A stretch of 64,000 nt of DNA from Crotophaga sulcirostris (Eukaryota; Chordata; Aves; Cuculiformes; Crotophagidae). The position numbers and the translations under genes were made by a program. Where the stretch lies: positions 1 through 64,000 of the forward strand of contig VYZB01000222.1 in NCBI GenBank assembly GCA_013397455.1, given 5' to 3'. Below, piece after piece: positions 23,840-37,689 of the stretch (positions are counted from its first letter, which is position 1; each line of letters starts with the position of its first letter). Under the pieces are notes generated by a model. It made no database searches and was not told where the DNA came from. It was given only the letters and a program-made list of their open reading frames with translations.

Positions 23840-26800
23840 TCTGCAGCAGTCACCCTCACGGGATTGCTTCACTTCCAGAGCAACCCTGTACCCTGTGCAA
23901 GGTATTTGTCCGTTTTCCTACCTCAAGAGGAGAGGAATTTCGTATGGAAATTCTCAACCATTCTCAAGGCATGTCCGTAATGACAAAGATAATGAAGAGA
24001 GAGGGATATGTAAGTGTAAACCCCTTAGCTCCTACATTAAAAAGCACTGATCCCTCTTTACGGATACCCTGGAGAGACTTAGAAGCATGAATCTCTATGC
24101 TTATTACTTACTGTGTGGCATGAATATTTCTTTGTTTCAGGAAAAAGCTGGCATACTAGAGTATTATTCATAGAGATCTCTCTGTTTCTTATTGGTAGCC
24201 ATAAAATTCTTTCTTTTTCACCCCCTTTATGAATTCTTAGCCCAAAGACTGAAGTTTCTGTGGTGCCTCCTGGGAACTATTTCTAATTTTAAGCCTCTAT
24301 CCTCGTGCCTCATACAACAGCACCCGAGGTGTGGAGCAGTCTCTGAAATGCACTCCCTAATGACATGGTATAGTGCTGAATTACTCATTCCTTCTTGTCT
24401 ATTTTCAATGCTGCAAGATAAGTCAGAAAACAAGGGCAAACGTGCAGAATGTGTGAAATCTCTCTGAAGGTCAAAAAGAGAAGAGAGGCTAGGGTATGGA
24501 GTTCTGTATTTCCCGGCAAGGTTTAAATTTTTCATGTGAAAGCCTGTAATACTGAAATATTGTGATAATACATACTGTTGAGTGGAAAGAAAACCCAGCA
24601 ACCCCAAATAGTTATAGTGGCAGGAATACTTAACATAGTTCCCAAGTGACCAGAGTCTGATGAGTATTTTAAACCCTGAAGCCTGAGGAATTCTCCTAAA
24701 CTACTGTTCTGCTCCCAAGGAAAGGGGAAGGAAAGTTAGAAATCTGTACCCTTCTCAGAGTAGGTTTTGAAAAGACCAGCAAATGCAGAATTTTCCTGTT
24801 TCTGATGCAAATAGTAGATACTGTGAGGATTCTGAATAACAGTTTAACTTGCTCTTAGCTGCACATGCACAGGCACACATATATTACATGCATTAAGTTC
24901 TTCAGCATTAAAGAGCGGATCACATAGGCAGCATTAGGGAAAACCTCTTATACATGTGGGTTCACTGAGGTATTTTTACAGGTTTATTAGCATGGAGGAA
25001 GAGTTCAGGGACAGAGGCACTACCTCAGTTTACCTGAGCTGTCAGATTCAGCGTTCCATGAAGCTCATTAGACAAGACAAATGGCCAGAAAAATGGCTCT
25101 TTAGAAAATCAAAGGAGTCACCACAGATCAGAGGTGACAATTAGCAGACAACCTTTCCACTCATTGTGATTGCTTCTTTCCAAGTGGATGCATAGGGCTA
25201 CTGGGTTTTCAAGCTGGGCTATTCTTTGAAACACACAGTGACAATTCTAGAAGTATTAAATTATAGAAAAGTAATGGAACAATTATTCCAAGTACAAAAA
25301 GGGAAAAAAAGTTAGGAAGGCAAATGAAAAGAAGCAGCAGCTGCTAGTGGGAGAGGGCGTTTGTCCCTTTAGGTCTGTGTGTCTCTGCTCAGGCTGCCCT
25401 GGGCAGTGTTGGGATGGAGAAGAAAGGCATTCCCCCTGTGGCGCGTGCTGTACGGGTGACTGGGAGATACAAGCAAGGCACTTCTTTACTTTTGAGTTAT
25501 GTTTCCAGGCTCCATGTCACAAACCAGCCAGGACAAAATACTCTCAAGGAAAAGGGACTGAAATATTTTGAAAACCATCCTGCACGCTTCGGAATATAGG
25601 CGGTTCGCGCAAGCACTTGATAACGTGTTTATACCCTGAGAGCCTCTCATAGGTAAGAGTTCCCTTCACCACTCTCCCCTGAGCAGCCTGACAGCACGCT
25701 GAAATGGGATCTGACAGAAACGGCAATTTACACATTATTCAGTCTGAGGATACTTGGGGTTCTTATCCTACTTTCCTGGACAATGAAATCTGCCGGTATC
25801 CATGTTCATTGCAGGCAGAGAAGCTTCCTTGTCATTTCTGTAGCTGCTTGTGGCAAAAAACTTTAATTTTTAAAATATCCCAAGCCCTTTTGTTACTAGT
25901 GGGAATACTTTGGAGAGAAATTGATAGAAAAAGTCAATTTCTTAAGTTATTTTGGCCATCCTTCTTTTCCTGCCTCACCAAGTCCTTCTCTCCCCTCATG
26001 CTGTTTTCCCTTTGAGTGTAACAGCTTGATCGACCATCAGTACTTCTGCAGTTCTGTTATTTCCCCCTCATGGTTACTTACCTGATTTCCAATATCTTGT
26101 CTCTGTCTCCTTCCTTGCTTTAGCACTTTTCCTTTCTGTAGCTGAGTTGGACTCCTTGTTCTTCGCAGTTGCTTGGTTTTATTCCTTTGATACGGTTCTC
26201 TCTCTCTTCCTCTCTTTTTCTCCACCCCCTTTCTGTGTCACTTTCTGTCTTACCCACTGCCTCTCTGCCTTTCCCCCCTCTTCTTTCTTCACCTACTTTT
26301 CTTGTCTCTCCCACCCCCTCCAGCTTAATCTTTCTATTTTCAAACCTAGTTTCCTGTTGCTTTTTCCTTTAAAGACCATGGATCTCATTCCTCCCTCTCC
26401 ATTCTCAGCTTCTCCTCGTGCCACCCTCCCCATGCCGACAGGATGCACTCGCTGCCGGCCTTGCACTGTCCCTTCCAGTTGCCACTGCTGCTGTTCCTCA
26501 CATCTCCTCCCTCAGATAACATGCCATGGTCTAAGCCTCCCTTAAATGTAAAGAGACAGGGTTGCACCACAGTTACACCAGCCAGACCTTGGGACACTTT
26601 TCCATGCAAGATAACAACAAAGGACATTTTTCTGACTTGTTCAAACTTCAACTGGCAAAGCAGATTACATATGGGCCCAGGTCCTCCACCTCTTTAAATA
26701 ATATAAGACATGTTCTGCTGGCTTGGACAGCTGCAGCCTTGTCCCAAAGGGAACCTGATGCTTCTCAGGAGGGCTTTACAGGCTTCCTTACTGATAAACA

Positions 26801-28590
26801 GAGAGTAACTTGCCTGTCAGGTAAGGTGCTTTTTTGGCACACCACCCCCTCCCCAAGTCTGATGCATGAGGATTTGGGCCTTTCAAAAAAATACTTTTGG
26901 TGCACCAAGTGTCTGAAGATCTTGTATTTCATGTAAGGGTCAAGTCAAGCCTCCGATACCTGCATATCAGGCCTCAGAGAGGAGGGTGAAACAGAGATGC
27001 CTTCCAGCTTTGACAAAATCTGGTCTCAAAGAACCAGTGTCAGGAGACTGAGATTTGCACAGAAGAGTCTGCTACCCTGAGAGCTGGCTTGCTGTGCACA
27101 AGCTTTGGCAGGTGTCCCTCTAGCAATCCTTCCTGGGCTAGGCTCCCATCAAGAACGTAACTGACCAGCGGTCCCTATGCGGCAGCTGGTGTAGATCATG
27201 AAGCAAAAGCAGTCCAGAAGCTAAAACACAGCACTGGCAACTCTTCTAATTTAATAATTGTTCTCCCACTAATTTAGTATCCCCTTTAGTCACAAGATTG
27301 AAAGCCAGACTGCTCAGTGACAGTGCTGAGGCACTAGAGGCATGTCCTATGTGGACACTCTCAGTCTGAAGTAAAAACTACAACTCTTTTTCTAGAGGGC
27401 TGGATCCTCACTGGTGGTTAGTGCAGGACGTACAAAGCACAGTAAATTCCCATAGCAGCTCAGTAAACTGCTGATATGGAGAAACCCACCTTCATTTCTA
27501 ACTTTATTGAAAGGCCTTCTGTGACTTCAAAGAAAATAGGAGTGTTTCTGGAGTTGTTTCTCCCTCTCCTGCCTGGCAGTTGTATACTTGTGATGGAATT
27601 TCATGAGAAGGAGAATATCACTGTGTTCTTTCATCTTTCTGGAGTAATTTCCATAAAGCATTATTTTGTCAAGTCCTGTTGATTTTATGCCAGTGAAATT
27701 ATCAAAGATTTCATCATAGAAGTGTCCAAAAAAGGTGTTAATAGTACAGATCTAACTCACAGATGGCTTTGGGATAGGCTAGCTAAAGCTTGTCAAGTGC
27801 TTCTCACGTGCTATAGCGAGGAAGGTCTGAAATGCAATCCCCCCCTCCATGGCTGACATTTTGCTGTACACTCAGGGTGATTCTCTCTGCTCATTCCTTT
27901 GTGTTTTCTATCCCAATATTGTTCCTGAATGGCACACTCATCCTCTTACAGAGTTAATCTGAATCCAGCAGATACAGTCTAGTTCAGTTGAATGAATGAG
28001 GGAGGGGAGAAGGGTTCTGTCTAATATACACATCATGCACGTGAGGTAACTGGTCCGAGTTCCCTTTTTTTTTTATGATGGTGGTAACTGCTTGAATTTT
28101 GATGCACAGAAAGGAAATCAGTTAAGGCAGGCAGGGAGGCAAAAGGCAGAAAGGTTTGTTGAGTTGCATGGATACATCCACCAGCCCCTCAAAGTGTCAT
28201 CCTTTCTCTTCTCTACTGCGCCCTCTTCAAGGGAAAAGAGGTGTAATGACAGCTTCTCCAGTTGCACGGCTAGAGAAATAGCTGTTTTGCCCAGTGCTAA
28301 GCTGGGAAGAAGGATTTTTCCTCCCCTCCCCAAGAGACTACTATGCAAAACTTGTATGACTTGAGTGAGGAGAGCAAGTGGAAGAGAATGCTCCTCCAGA
28401 CAGTGGAAATTAGAACAGCTGACAGCTTGCCTTGTGCAGCTTGCAGATCTCAGTGGTTTATGATGCTGTGGGACAGATTTTGAAGGAAAGGAGAAATAAA
28501 GCCAGGAGGTAAGGGGAAAATAGGACAGTATGTACCACCTTTCAGTCAAACGTAAATAGCTTTCTTCGTGTAAGATTCCTGAACCTCTAG
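23840..28590. other. Gene-free stretch with pyrimidine-rich tract
   Basis: About 26.1-26.5 kb is strongly C+T-rich on the plus strand (runs of CTCT, TTCC and CCCC). A strong minus-strand splice donor lies at 26082/26081 (see findings). A third, partial copy of the palindromic motif seen at 49 and 54 kb lies at 25592-25603. Otherwise nothing recognised. Confidence 0.5.
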
Positions 28591-28594
28591 GTTA

Positions 28595-29770
28595 AAGAAA
28601 CATGGCAGACCTTATCTACCTGAACTTCAGTAAGGCATATGCTGTGATGTCCCACAAGAAGGAAATTAGTGGAGCTGAATAAGACAGGGATTGTTAGAGA
28701 AATCCTCGAGTGGGTAAGAGACTGACAGTATTGAGACACCAGTTCTCTAATACATTGAGGGGAAGTTATCTGTGAGGGTGCCCAAAGATTGCCTTTAAGA
28801 CTGATCTTTTTTAATATTTGTATTAATTATGTTGGCACTGAAAGTAGAAATGCTAGTGAAATCTACTGATGAAACAAAGCTGGGAGATATCATCAGGGCA
28901 GAGGTGGATCCCAGCATTAGGAAAACTGAAGGCTTTCTGTGACTGGAGTGATCAAGGTGAGGTTAAATGGGAGAGTGCAAAGTCACACACTAGGAACTTG
29001 TTGCTCAGAGTAGGAGGAATCTCTCTTAGCAGTTGGGGGTTCCTACTTGGCAGGACTGAGATGGTGAAAGTCCTGAGGTCACCAATGGAGGAGCAACCAG
29101 TGATGCTAGGAGGGTGTGCAAAAGGCAAATGAGCTTTGAGGATGTAGCAGTATTTCCAGTTGCAGTGAGTGAGAGTAATATCATCCAAGAGATTGGGAGC
29201 CCCCACCAAAACAGTGTGTGCAGTGCTACTCACCCACATTCAAGAAAGATGTTCAGCCTGGAACAGGCCAAGAGTACGTTTACTTATCAGTCACAGAAGT
29301 GACCACAGAGAGATATTTGAGCTGATTTGAAAATAAATGCAGTTCCATTTGAGCTTTTCTGCCTTAATTATTTTGCACTGAACTTCATGCTAGTGCAGCT
29401 ACCAAAAGTAATTAAAACACGGTGTGATATGCCCACAGGGTGAATACTATAAGGGAGCTTAGATACTTGTTCTGGCAGAACAAAGGTTAAGAGAGGAGAG
29501 GTTTGCTGCCTATAAATACTTCTAGGAATTGGGGGTTGGGAAAGTAAGAGCCAGAGAAAGAGAAGAGCTACATAAGCTAAAGGACAATGTGGCACAAGAA
29601 TAAATAGATATAAATTGGCCATGAATGAATTTAGGTTGGAAATCAGAAGGTTTCTAAGCAACAGAGCAGGGAAGGAGGTGCTGGAACAGCATTCTAGTAG
29701 CACAAGCGAGGGCGGAAACCTAATGAGATTTAGGATAGAGCTTAGTAAGTTTAGAAAAGGCCATTTGTTT
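28595..29770 (+). repeat. CR1 LINE, 3' half of ORF2 and 3' region (sense)
   Basis: Translated fragments follow the CR1 reverse transcriptase in order: LIYLNFSKAYAVMSHK (family LDFSKAFDTVSHN) near 28620, DETKLGD (family DDTKLGG) near 28870, and ATHPHSRKMFSLEQAK (family APHYKKDIEVLERVQ) near 29230. From 29490 the DNA reads like the CR1/L3 3' end: TGCCTATAAATACTTCT, ATAAATTGGCCATGAATGAA, TTTAGGTTGGAAATCAGAAG, GGTGCTGGAACAGCATTC and GAGCTTAGTAAGTTTAG. Several stop codons and frameshifts show it is an old, inactive copy. Confidence 0.85.
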
Positions 29771-30499
29771 TGTACTTGCCTGTTATTCAAAAGGATTGAG
29801 TCTGATAAGCCAAGAAGTCCCTTTTTCATTCTATTGCCTGTACTTGCCTTATTGCCTTATCAGAGCTGCTCCCTTTCACACAGAAGTCAGGTAAACCCTG
29901 AATAGAGTTTGTGTGATGAGTTTTTCACATTGATCCCATGGATATTTAATGGAGGATTCATTCTGTGTCAGGGATTTAAATAAACAAAAAGAGCAAGCCA
30001 ACACAATGAATAGAGAACTGCAAATTTGCAGTAGTATAGATGAAACCTCACATATGAAAGAGCTTCTTCACATAAACCAGATGTTCTTGGAGCATCTGGC
30101 TTTGCTGGAAGGCTGTTTCAAATGCTGGTAGATGCTCTCCTGAGATTTGAGAACTTCAAGAGACCATCTGAAGGGAAAATATCTTGTATTTGCTTGCCAT
30201 TAACAAGGAGTTTGTGCTTGGGGAGGATACCAGACCTATTGCATTGGGAGATTTCAGAAAAAAACACCACCCAACAGTGGTTGAAATAGAAACTTCTTCT
30301 ATGTATTTCATCTCTGATGCCTGACCACAACACTGCACTTATTCTGATTTTTCATGTCATCCATTCTGATTCTGCATATTGTCCCATGCTGGACAAGCAC
30401 CTCTACTACCTTCTCTAAAGCACCAGTAGATGCTGCCTTCCTGGTGAAACATTTTATCTAAGATCTCCATGTGTGGCTAAGATTGAAAGAGAAGGAGGG

Positions 30500-30836
30500 A
30501 GAGTGAAGTTCTCTGTTATACATTAGACCTCTGGAGACAGCTTGAAGGCATCCTCCAGCAGGAGGCAAATTCCCAAGGACAGGCTGGGCCCAAGGGAACA
30601 GGATTGGCATGTGACGATGGGCCCCTGAATGAAGGGGAACAGTTTTATAGTCACAGTTCCTTTTTTAGTTAAAAGGACAGAAATAATTCCATTATAGATG
30701 GATGTGTTTCCCTTCCCATCCCAGAGTACAAAACCAACACAGAGTGAGAAAAGAGGAAACAAGAAACAGCAAGGCGTGAAATGTCGCTGTGTGACAGTCT
30801 CATTTGCAAATAAAGTTTTCAGCAAAAAAAAAAAAA
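30500..30836 (+). other. Possible retroposed or genuine transcript 3' end
   Basis: AATAAAG near 30811 is followed about nine bases later by an uninterrupted A13 run. That is the layout of a mature mRNA 3' end copied into DNA, or of a real polyadenylation site beside an A tract. No recognisable coding sequence precedes it. Confidence 0.3.
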
Positions 30837-30984
30837 ACTGGAAGAAAATTTCATCTCACTGAAGAGAAGTGACCATCTATCCCAAAGAAAATACTTAGTT
30901 GTCAGCTTTTTGTTACTGGAAAAAAACCCACATCACTCTCAGAGCTACGGCTTCCACTTTTCAGCTCTGTAGTAGTTTTGCAAA

Positions 30985-31105
30985 CGACAATGTAATTACA
31001 ATTCATATAAACACTCTCCTTGCTTTACAGGTGGAGAAACCAAACCATGGAGAGTGTAAAGAATTTGTCCAAAGGATCAGCAAGTCATTTTCAAGCAAGA
31101 AGTAC
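30985..31105 (-). repeat. MIR-type SINE (antisense)
   Basis: CTTTACAGGTGGAGAAACCA, CATGGAGAGTGTAAAGAATT, TGTCCAAAGGATCAGCAAGT and CATTTTCAAGC follow the antisense MIR core (attttacagatggggaaactga, cagagaggttaagtgactt, gcccaaggtcacacagc-agt) in order and spacing. Confidence 0.75.
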
Positions 31106-32149
31106 TCATCTATCTAGCCACCAGACATCCATCTTGTCCTGTAAACTTCCAGCTAGATGAATTGCAGCTTTACAAAAATATATGTGTGTATAAGTATAAA
31201 CATACATATGTTTCCCAAAGTGAGAAAAGAAAGAACAGACAGACCTTTACCTCTTTTTGCTGAGCCTGCACAGTAGAGGAAGGAGAAGGTGAAGTTGACT
31301 GAAGATTAGGATTTAGCACAGCCCCTTGTTCTTCCTGGAGCCCACCTCTCTTGTCAGTGTTCAGCTCCCAGAAGAGATGCTTGTCTGAGGGAGGACACTC
31401 TAGGCAGGGTAAGCAAACCCCCGTCAGCTCCCAGGACCTCAGCCTTCTGCTATGGTCTGACACTGGCTCACTGGCTGGAGATACCCTCAAGCCTGGAGGT
31501 CCAGTGCTGGGGAGGCTAGCTCCTGGGCTCTCCCTGACATACACTGGCAGCTGTCTGCCTGCTATTCTTTTAAAGAGTCTTCGTGGATCAGGATAAAAAT
31601 GTGATCTTACGCAGGCAGCATTGTAAGCACAACTTGGCTCAAGTTCAGCTCTTCCTCTGGCTCCCAGCTACTCTATTTTTATTGAAGGAATTTGAGGCTA
31701 TCAGAAAGGAAGTCAAATTGTTTTAGGAAAACAATAGAAAAGCAACTTGAAGTTTATTAGCTTCCTGCCTTGGGCCTGGGACCAACTTGTCAAACTTATT
31801 AGAGCGATGGCAGAGCTATTTATTCAAAAGGGCTAGCGACAAGACTCACCATTTCATTCCTGTTTAGGCCTCAGTGAAAACAAAGGAGAGCCATAAAATA
31901 ATATCTGCAGGTAGCAGATGGCTAACTGGTAAATGGTGCAAGTAAGGTCGGCGTGTGGGCCATTGGTGGTGCTCACCAGAGCAATGGCTTTCGTGGGATT
32001 TTGTTATCTAATGAATGCCCAGGCTTGCATTCACAGGCTAGCCCCATCACCCTAAATTCGTTATTGTGGCTCTCATTTTCAAATCAAAGCCTTACACTTA
32101 AGATTACAAATTTGGCAGGAAAAGGTCTTCATTTAGAACTACTGAAAGG

Positions 32150-32222
32150 AGCAAAACAATGCAGCAAGTCTGCAGAAGAGCCAGGAATAGAGCCCAGGTG
32201 TCCCTGATCCTGTTGGACTGCT
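32150..32222 (-). repeat. MIR-type SINE 5' part (antisense)
   Basis: GCAGCAAGTCTGCAGAAGAG, CCAGGAATAGAGCCCAGGTG and CCTGATCCTGTTGGACTGC match the antisense MIR 5' region (cagc-agtcagtggcagag, ccgggaatagaacccaggt, cctgactcc-gt-cagtgc). It lies 1 kb from the copy at 31 kb and may be the rest of a split element or a second insertion. Confidence 0.7.
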
Positions 32223-32229
32223 GGAGCCG

Positions 32230-35200
32230 CCCGACTGTAAAAGATATTTATATCCTTCAGAAGCAGCTGTAGTCTGCTTCCCCATTCAGCTACCCCAAAG
32301 TAGCAATGCCATTAAGTCACTGAAAACATGCTGGCATGCGGCTGGTGAGGATGGACAGCCAAACTATTAGACTCACAAGCAGAAAGTGTCTGTCCTGCCT
32401 GGGCCTTTCTAAGGAGTTTCATCATTTGCAAGGAAACAAGAAGAGGATTAAACGAGTAGCTGAGCAGCATTTACAAACTTTGCTTAATGCAAAGCTATAT
32501 CCCTTTTCCAGAGGGCTCTCTACTAATGGAGTGTTCAAGCTGCTTCCAGGGAGCACATAGGAAGAAATCATCTCTCTTTTTCACAGTGTAGTAGTAGTCT
32601 CTAGAAAGTCAGGTGCTGAGAGGTACCGAGCCAGTAGAGCTATGCACACAAGCTTTGAACAACTCAGTAAGTACTTTTCAGGTGACAGGAAGAAGTAAAA
32701 AATTCTCTTCCTTCATCTCCTCATTAGCTTAACTAAAAATGGAAATGCAAAAAGCTACGTTTTACTCTGAGACCTAGGGCAATAATATACCTTGTATTGG
32801 CAAGTGGTAGAAGATCTTGGTTTATAGGCTCCTTTTAATTTATCCAGGTTAGATGTTTATAACAGGGTCAAAGTGTGAGTGCATGATCTTTGGATGGGCC
32901 TAAGAAACTGAGTCTTAAACTTGACAGTTTTAACGTACAGGCAACAATCTTGCATTTATTTAATGTATTCTTACAGCTTTTAGAGGTTTCTCTAATTTCT
33001 CTCCCTGTAAGATATTTCTTTGCTAAACAGTTCAGTGAAAGGAATGTACAGAGCACTGCAGCATCTTAGTTCATTACAGTCTGTAGGCATTTACTTAAAA
33101 TTAAGTACATTCTTGAGCTGCATTGATTTCAATGAGATTTAATAGACTGGAAGTTAAGCACCCTCCATTGCCAGCCAGGCCAGCTTTGCTGGGGGAATTC
33201 TGAGGCAGACAGCAGCTAGTCAATACAGTTTTCAAGCACCTCCGCTGTAAGGGAAGCCACCTGCAAATCACATGATGGTGTTCTGGCAATGGAAAATACT
33301 TGATTTGCATTTATTTGGAATCTATGTCCTCCAGACTAGTGTTACTTAATTCTCACTTTGTTCTAGTAAGTCTTGTTTCAACCCCAAATGTATGTTGTGA
33401 GAGCCTTTTTGTCAGCTGCTCAGGACTGTTGGACTCTCAGTAGTCCTTCAGGCTGGGATCCTGCAAAAACTTGGTCATGTGTGTAACTTGATATAGTTAT
33501 GGCTTGGGGCCATTGGTAGGGGTAAATGTCCCTCTGTGTACAAGTATCGTAGACTGGAAAATGTTGTAGATTGTTGAAGCTCATGTTTTTTCTACCAAGA
33601 ACCAATATGGTTGCTCAGAAACTTCTGGGATAATAGAGGCTACTAGCTGGCTGGATGCATGGATTCTGGGGGACCTCTCACCTCAGAAGGCTGTGACATG
33701 CTGCCATATGGCACCAGTGTGAGCACGCAGTTCCTGGGACTTGTTCTCCCACGGTGGGGTTAGATAGCTGTGCTGCTGTGAGATCTCCCAGCTCTAAAGC
33801 TTAAGGCTTTAGAAAAAGGCTGCTGAAGCAGTATTGCCAGTGTGGAAATAATCACAGGCACACACCTCATCATAAAGCAAGCTACCTTTGCCGTGGGGTA
33901 GGAGGACCTCAGCCTGCTCTATATGTTCTCTGCAGGAGGAAGAGAAATTAGGACTTGAATCTGCTTTGAAGGCCAAGATCTCTAGAGCTTTCTCTGGAAA
34001 TCATTTTCAAAGAAAGAAACAGTGGAAGGATTTGAGGAAAAAGAGACATGTGCTTGGACAGCGGTGAGTGAAATTGAAAAGTAAACAGCCTGAGTTATGG
34101 GACGGTTCTCAGATGGTGCTTATTACTCCCAGCCAACTTGTTCTCTTTTGTGATGGTCTGAAAGCATTTCAAGACATGACCTCCTGGGTAAAATTAAGAA
34201 CTTAATTAATTGCACAAATTTATGAGTAATGGTTCTTATTACCAAGTTTGTGATGAGTGTTGGCTGGATTCTGAAGCCTTCTGTAAACAGTGCAAATTAC
34301 AGCAAATGGAGGGGGCAGGAGGACACTGCTGGCCCAAGCAGATGAGAAGGGTACATTTTATATTAGAAAACCAAATATCCATGTGATAAGCGTGCCTGTG
34401 CTCACACGTGCACTCACACACATGCATAGAATAAAATTATATTTATTTTGTTGGCAAAAGCTCACAAACTAGACTGACTTCCAGCAATGCTGAGGTGCAC
34501 AGCATGCAGAGAAGGTGCCTGACAAGGGGCTTCTCTTTCCAGGGTGCACTATGAGGTCAACTAGAGCAGTGGGAGGGAAGCAGGTAGCCCTACTCCTTCA
34601 TGCTGTGCTTTCTGTGTGGCTGCATAAAGGCAAATAGGCTCATGGGGCCGCATTAGGCACCTGCACTTGTGCCTGGTGTCCTGAGTATTTTTTAGAGGAA
34701 AGGTTGGAAAAGGTTTGTATCCAGTTCAGTGTTCTGGAAGGGTGAAGGATTTGGTCCATTCAAATCTCCTTAATTGTGTTTCTGGACACCTGGGTTTTCT
34801 GATAAAATGCCTTCTGCTGGACTTTTTCAAACAGCCTCCTCTGCCCCAAAGAGATGACAGCCTGCAGAGGAAGCAGGTGTGTGTCTTAGTCACCTATAGC
34901 CACAAAGGCAAGGAAGTGAGTGCCCTGGCTTCTCTGCAGCACCCAGCAGAGGCCATGCAGAGAGCCACGCTGGCTCTCCAGGTGGCCACAAGCAATGCTC
35001 ATGTTTAAAGCTACGAGGAGTGGGGAGGAGGCTGGAAAACTCAGCACTGAAGTCCTGCTGGTGGCCTAATGTAGGGCTTGCCCCACTTAACTTCCTACTT
35101 AGTTTCATTGAAATTCTCTCCGCTTGCTCCTCATACATAACACAATGCATTCTGCTCCAGTCCTAACTGCTCACTGCTCTGTAAAAATCCAGGCACTACA

Positions 35201-37680
35201 TTCTCACTCGGTCCTTTGCACACTGTAGCTTCTTGTTTTTAACAGCAGTGGAGGCAAAGGTGAAATGTGGTCATGGGACACCTAGCAGAAAACCATATGC
35301 AAAATTGCTAGCCTGTACCAAGATGTTTCATTTGTGGATTGCTGTTTTTTCATGTCTTTGATATGGTGATTGACAGATGATATAAAAGTGGACTTGCACT
35401 GCGTTAAGACCCATGTATGAACTCATGCAGAAACTTGGTGATAAAATCTGACCAGTAAGTGATGTCAGACAGGATTGTGTTTGTTTGCTGATGCTTATTG
35501 TTTTCCTTAGAATGGTGGAAAGGAAGAGATCTTTAAACTTGATTGAAACGAGCTAAAGTAGCTATAAATTCATTGATTTTGAGCTGAATCTTGGAGTTTT
35601 GCATGCAGGTACAGAGTTTGGCTTCTTGGTAAGAAAACTGATACTTATTTTCCTTAAAAACTACCCCTCATCCTAATTGAGATATGACAGAAGTGACTAT
35701 TAAAATAATAAGTAATTTTTTACTGGTTGGGATGATAGGCTTTTTATTTCTGTGTGTGCAAGAAACAGAGATGCCTAAGCAGTGCACGTAAGAAGGATAG
35801 ATAGTTTTTGCATGTGATACCCACATGGCATGATGTGAGGGCTTCTTATAATTATCCTATGCCTGTTGAAGGAGAAAAGTAAATCGGCCCTTTCAGACCA
35901 AGAGGAACCCAAGACAGATTTTTTTGACAATGCACTCATTATTTAGCAGTGTTGTCACCAAACCAGGGACACCACAGGATGTGCCCACTGAAAGAGCACT
36001 TCAGAATATGAATGGCAGTGGTTAAAAGCCATACAAGACTGCTCACAAGAAGCAGAAAACGGGGAAATAGGAAGTCTTGATGTTGTCTGCTGTTCCTACA
36101 CTCTTTCCCCACTTTCCTCTCAGGCCAGCTTTATGAAGAACCACGTTTGTCTCTCAGGGAAAGTAACAATTTAACACAGCAGGGAAGAAAGAGGGTTTGC
36201 GATGTGCTGCGTGAAATGATGCAGTATCACTCAACTAACATCTGGTAAAATGTTCTTAAATAGCCTCATCTTCCTGCATCAGCATTTCTAACATCAATAA
36301 TTTTATTGGTAATAATCAGTGAAGTCTGAGATTTGTTGGAGGAGGATGGATAGCTGCATTTGGGGAGAAAATCTAACGGGCTTTGAAGTATGCTGATAGA
36401 AAAACGCTGAGGCAACATCACAATTACTGAGCTGAGAAATCTGCAATGATCTGCAGTTCCCAAATTGTTTGGGAAACATGAGGAATGCTGCCTTGAGAGT
36501 AATTGCTGGTGCTTTAATGCTATTTGATTCCTAAGAGCTGCAGAATTCCCCAAGTGCCACAATCCGAGGTAAATCTAAACTTGACTTAAACGTTTCTCCT
36601 GGAGCTCCTGTGATTGCCCATACTGGTCACATGAGGTGTTTTCTCTTGCACTCCCTACAGCCCCATCCCAAAACCTTTGAGAAAATTTTTCCCATTCTTA
36701 ACTGATAGGTCTGGGCAAATCCAAGCCAGTTTTCCGGTCAAATGCTTTCCAATCCAGGTCACACAACTTTCCTTCCACCTGAGCAATCCATTCCAGTGTT
36801 CCTCCTCTGCTCAGAACTGTGCGATCAACCTTGCATTAAAAAAGATACCTTGAGAAATTGCTTCATGTAGTTAAAAAGAATTATTTTCCACTCTGAAAAG
36901 TGGACCCACATGTAAACTCCACCACCGAGTTGACCAAGATTATCTTTCAGCTGCTGAAGTGATGTGAAATAGTAGCCTGCAGCTGTGTAAGCAAATAGAC
37001 CAGTATTACAAGAATCCATGAAGAAGTCAATGGTGATCTGTGGAGTGGTATGTGGCCTGCTTTGTGCAGGCAATCTGTTTGGTGCTGAACTGAATGGGAG
37101 ATCACATTCCAAGTGCAACAAAGCTGTGAGATGCTTCAGCTAGGAAAAAAAGAAGAAGATGGAGCTGAAGAAACTCAATGTGGTGCCAACATTAATATTG
37201 TCTGGCCTTAGTAATAGCCAGACATCTCCAAAGATGGAAATTTCTGGGCCTTCTGCTTCCCTTCCTTTAGTTTTCTGCTGTTGCCTCCTGTCCATATTGT
37301 TGAACACAGCTGGTGATGGTCAGAAATGCCCTGCAGCATTTCCAGTTGTTGGAACAGATGGTGACATAGTAAGTGTGGTTAATGTGGAGAAATTCATTCT
37401 GGACTGGGTTGTAATCTGCAGTGAAGGAGAATGGGAACACAGCAGAGAAAACCCACCAGTTGCATAACTTAGGCCACCTTAAAGTCCTCTTGGCTCTAGG
37501 ACTGTATGAGGCTTCTTGCTTTACATAGAGCAGCCCCCACATTGCTCTTATCTGATAATAGACTGCCCTCTAAGCTGTACTACTCTTCAGCTTTGCCACA
37601 ATCCAGGCTAGGCTCCTAGTCTGTCTCATACTGGAAGTAAAGACAATTGCAAAAGGAAGACTGGTCTCTGCTGATGAAGT
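32230..37680. other. Gene-free stretch, nothing recognised
   Basis: AT-rich single-copy-looking DNA. I see no repeat family, RNA gene or credible coding frame. Confidence 0.55.
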
Positions 37681-37689
37681 TAAGGAACA

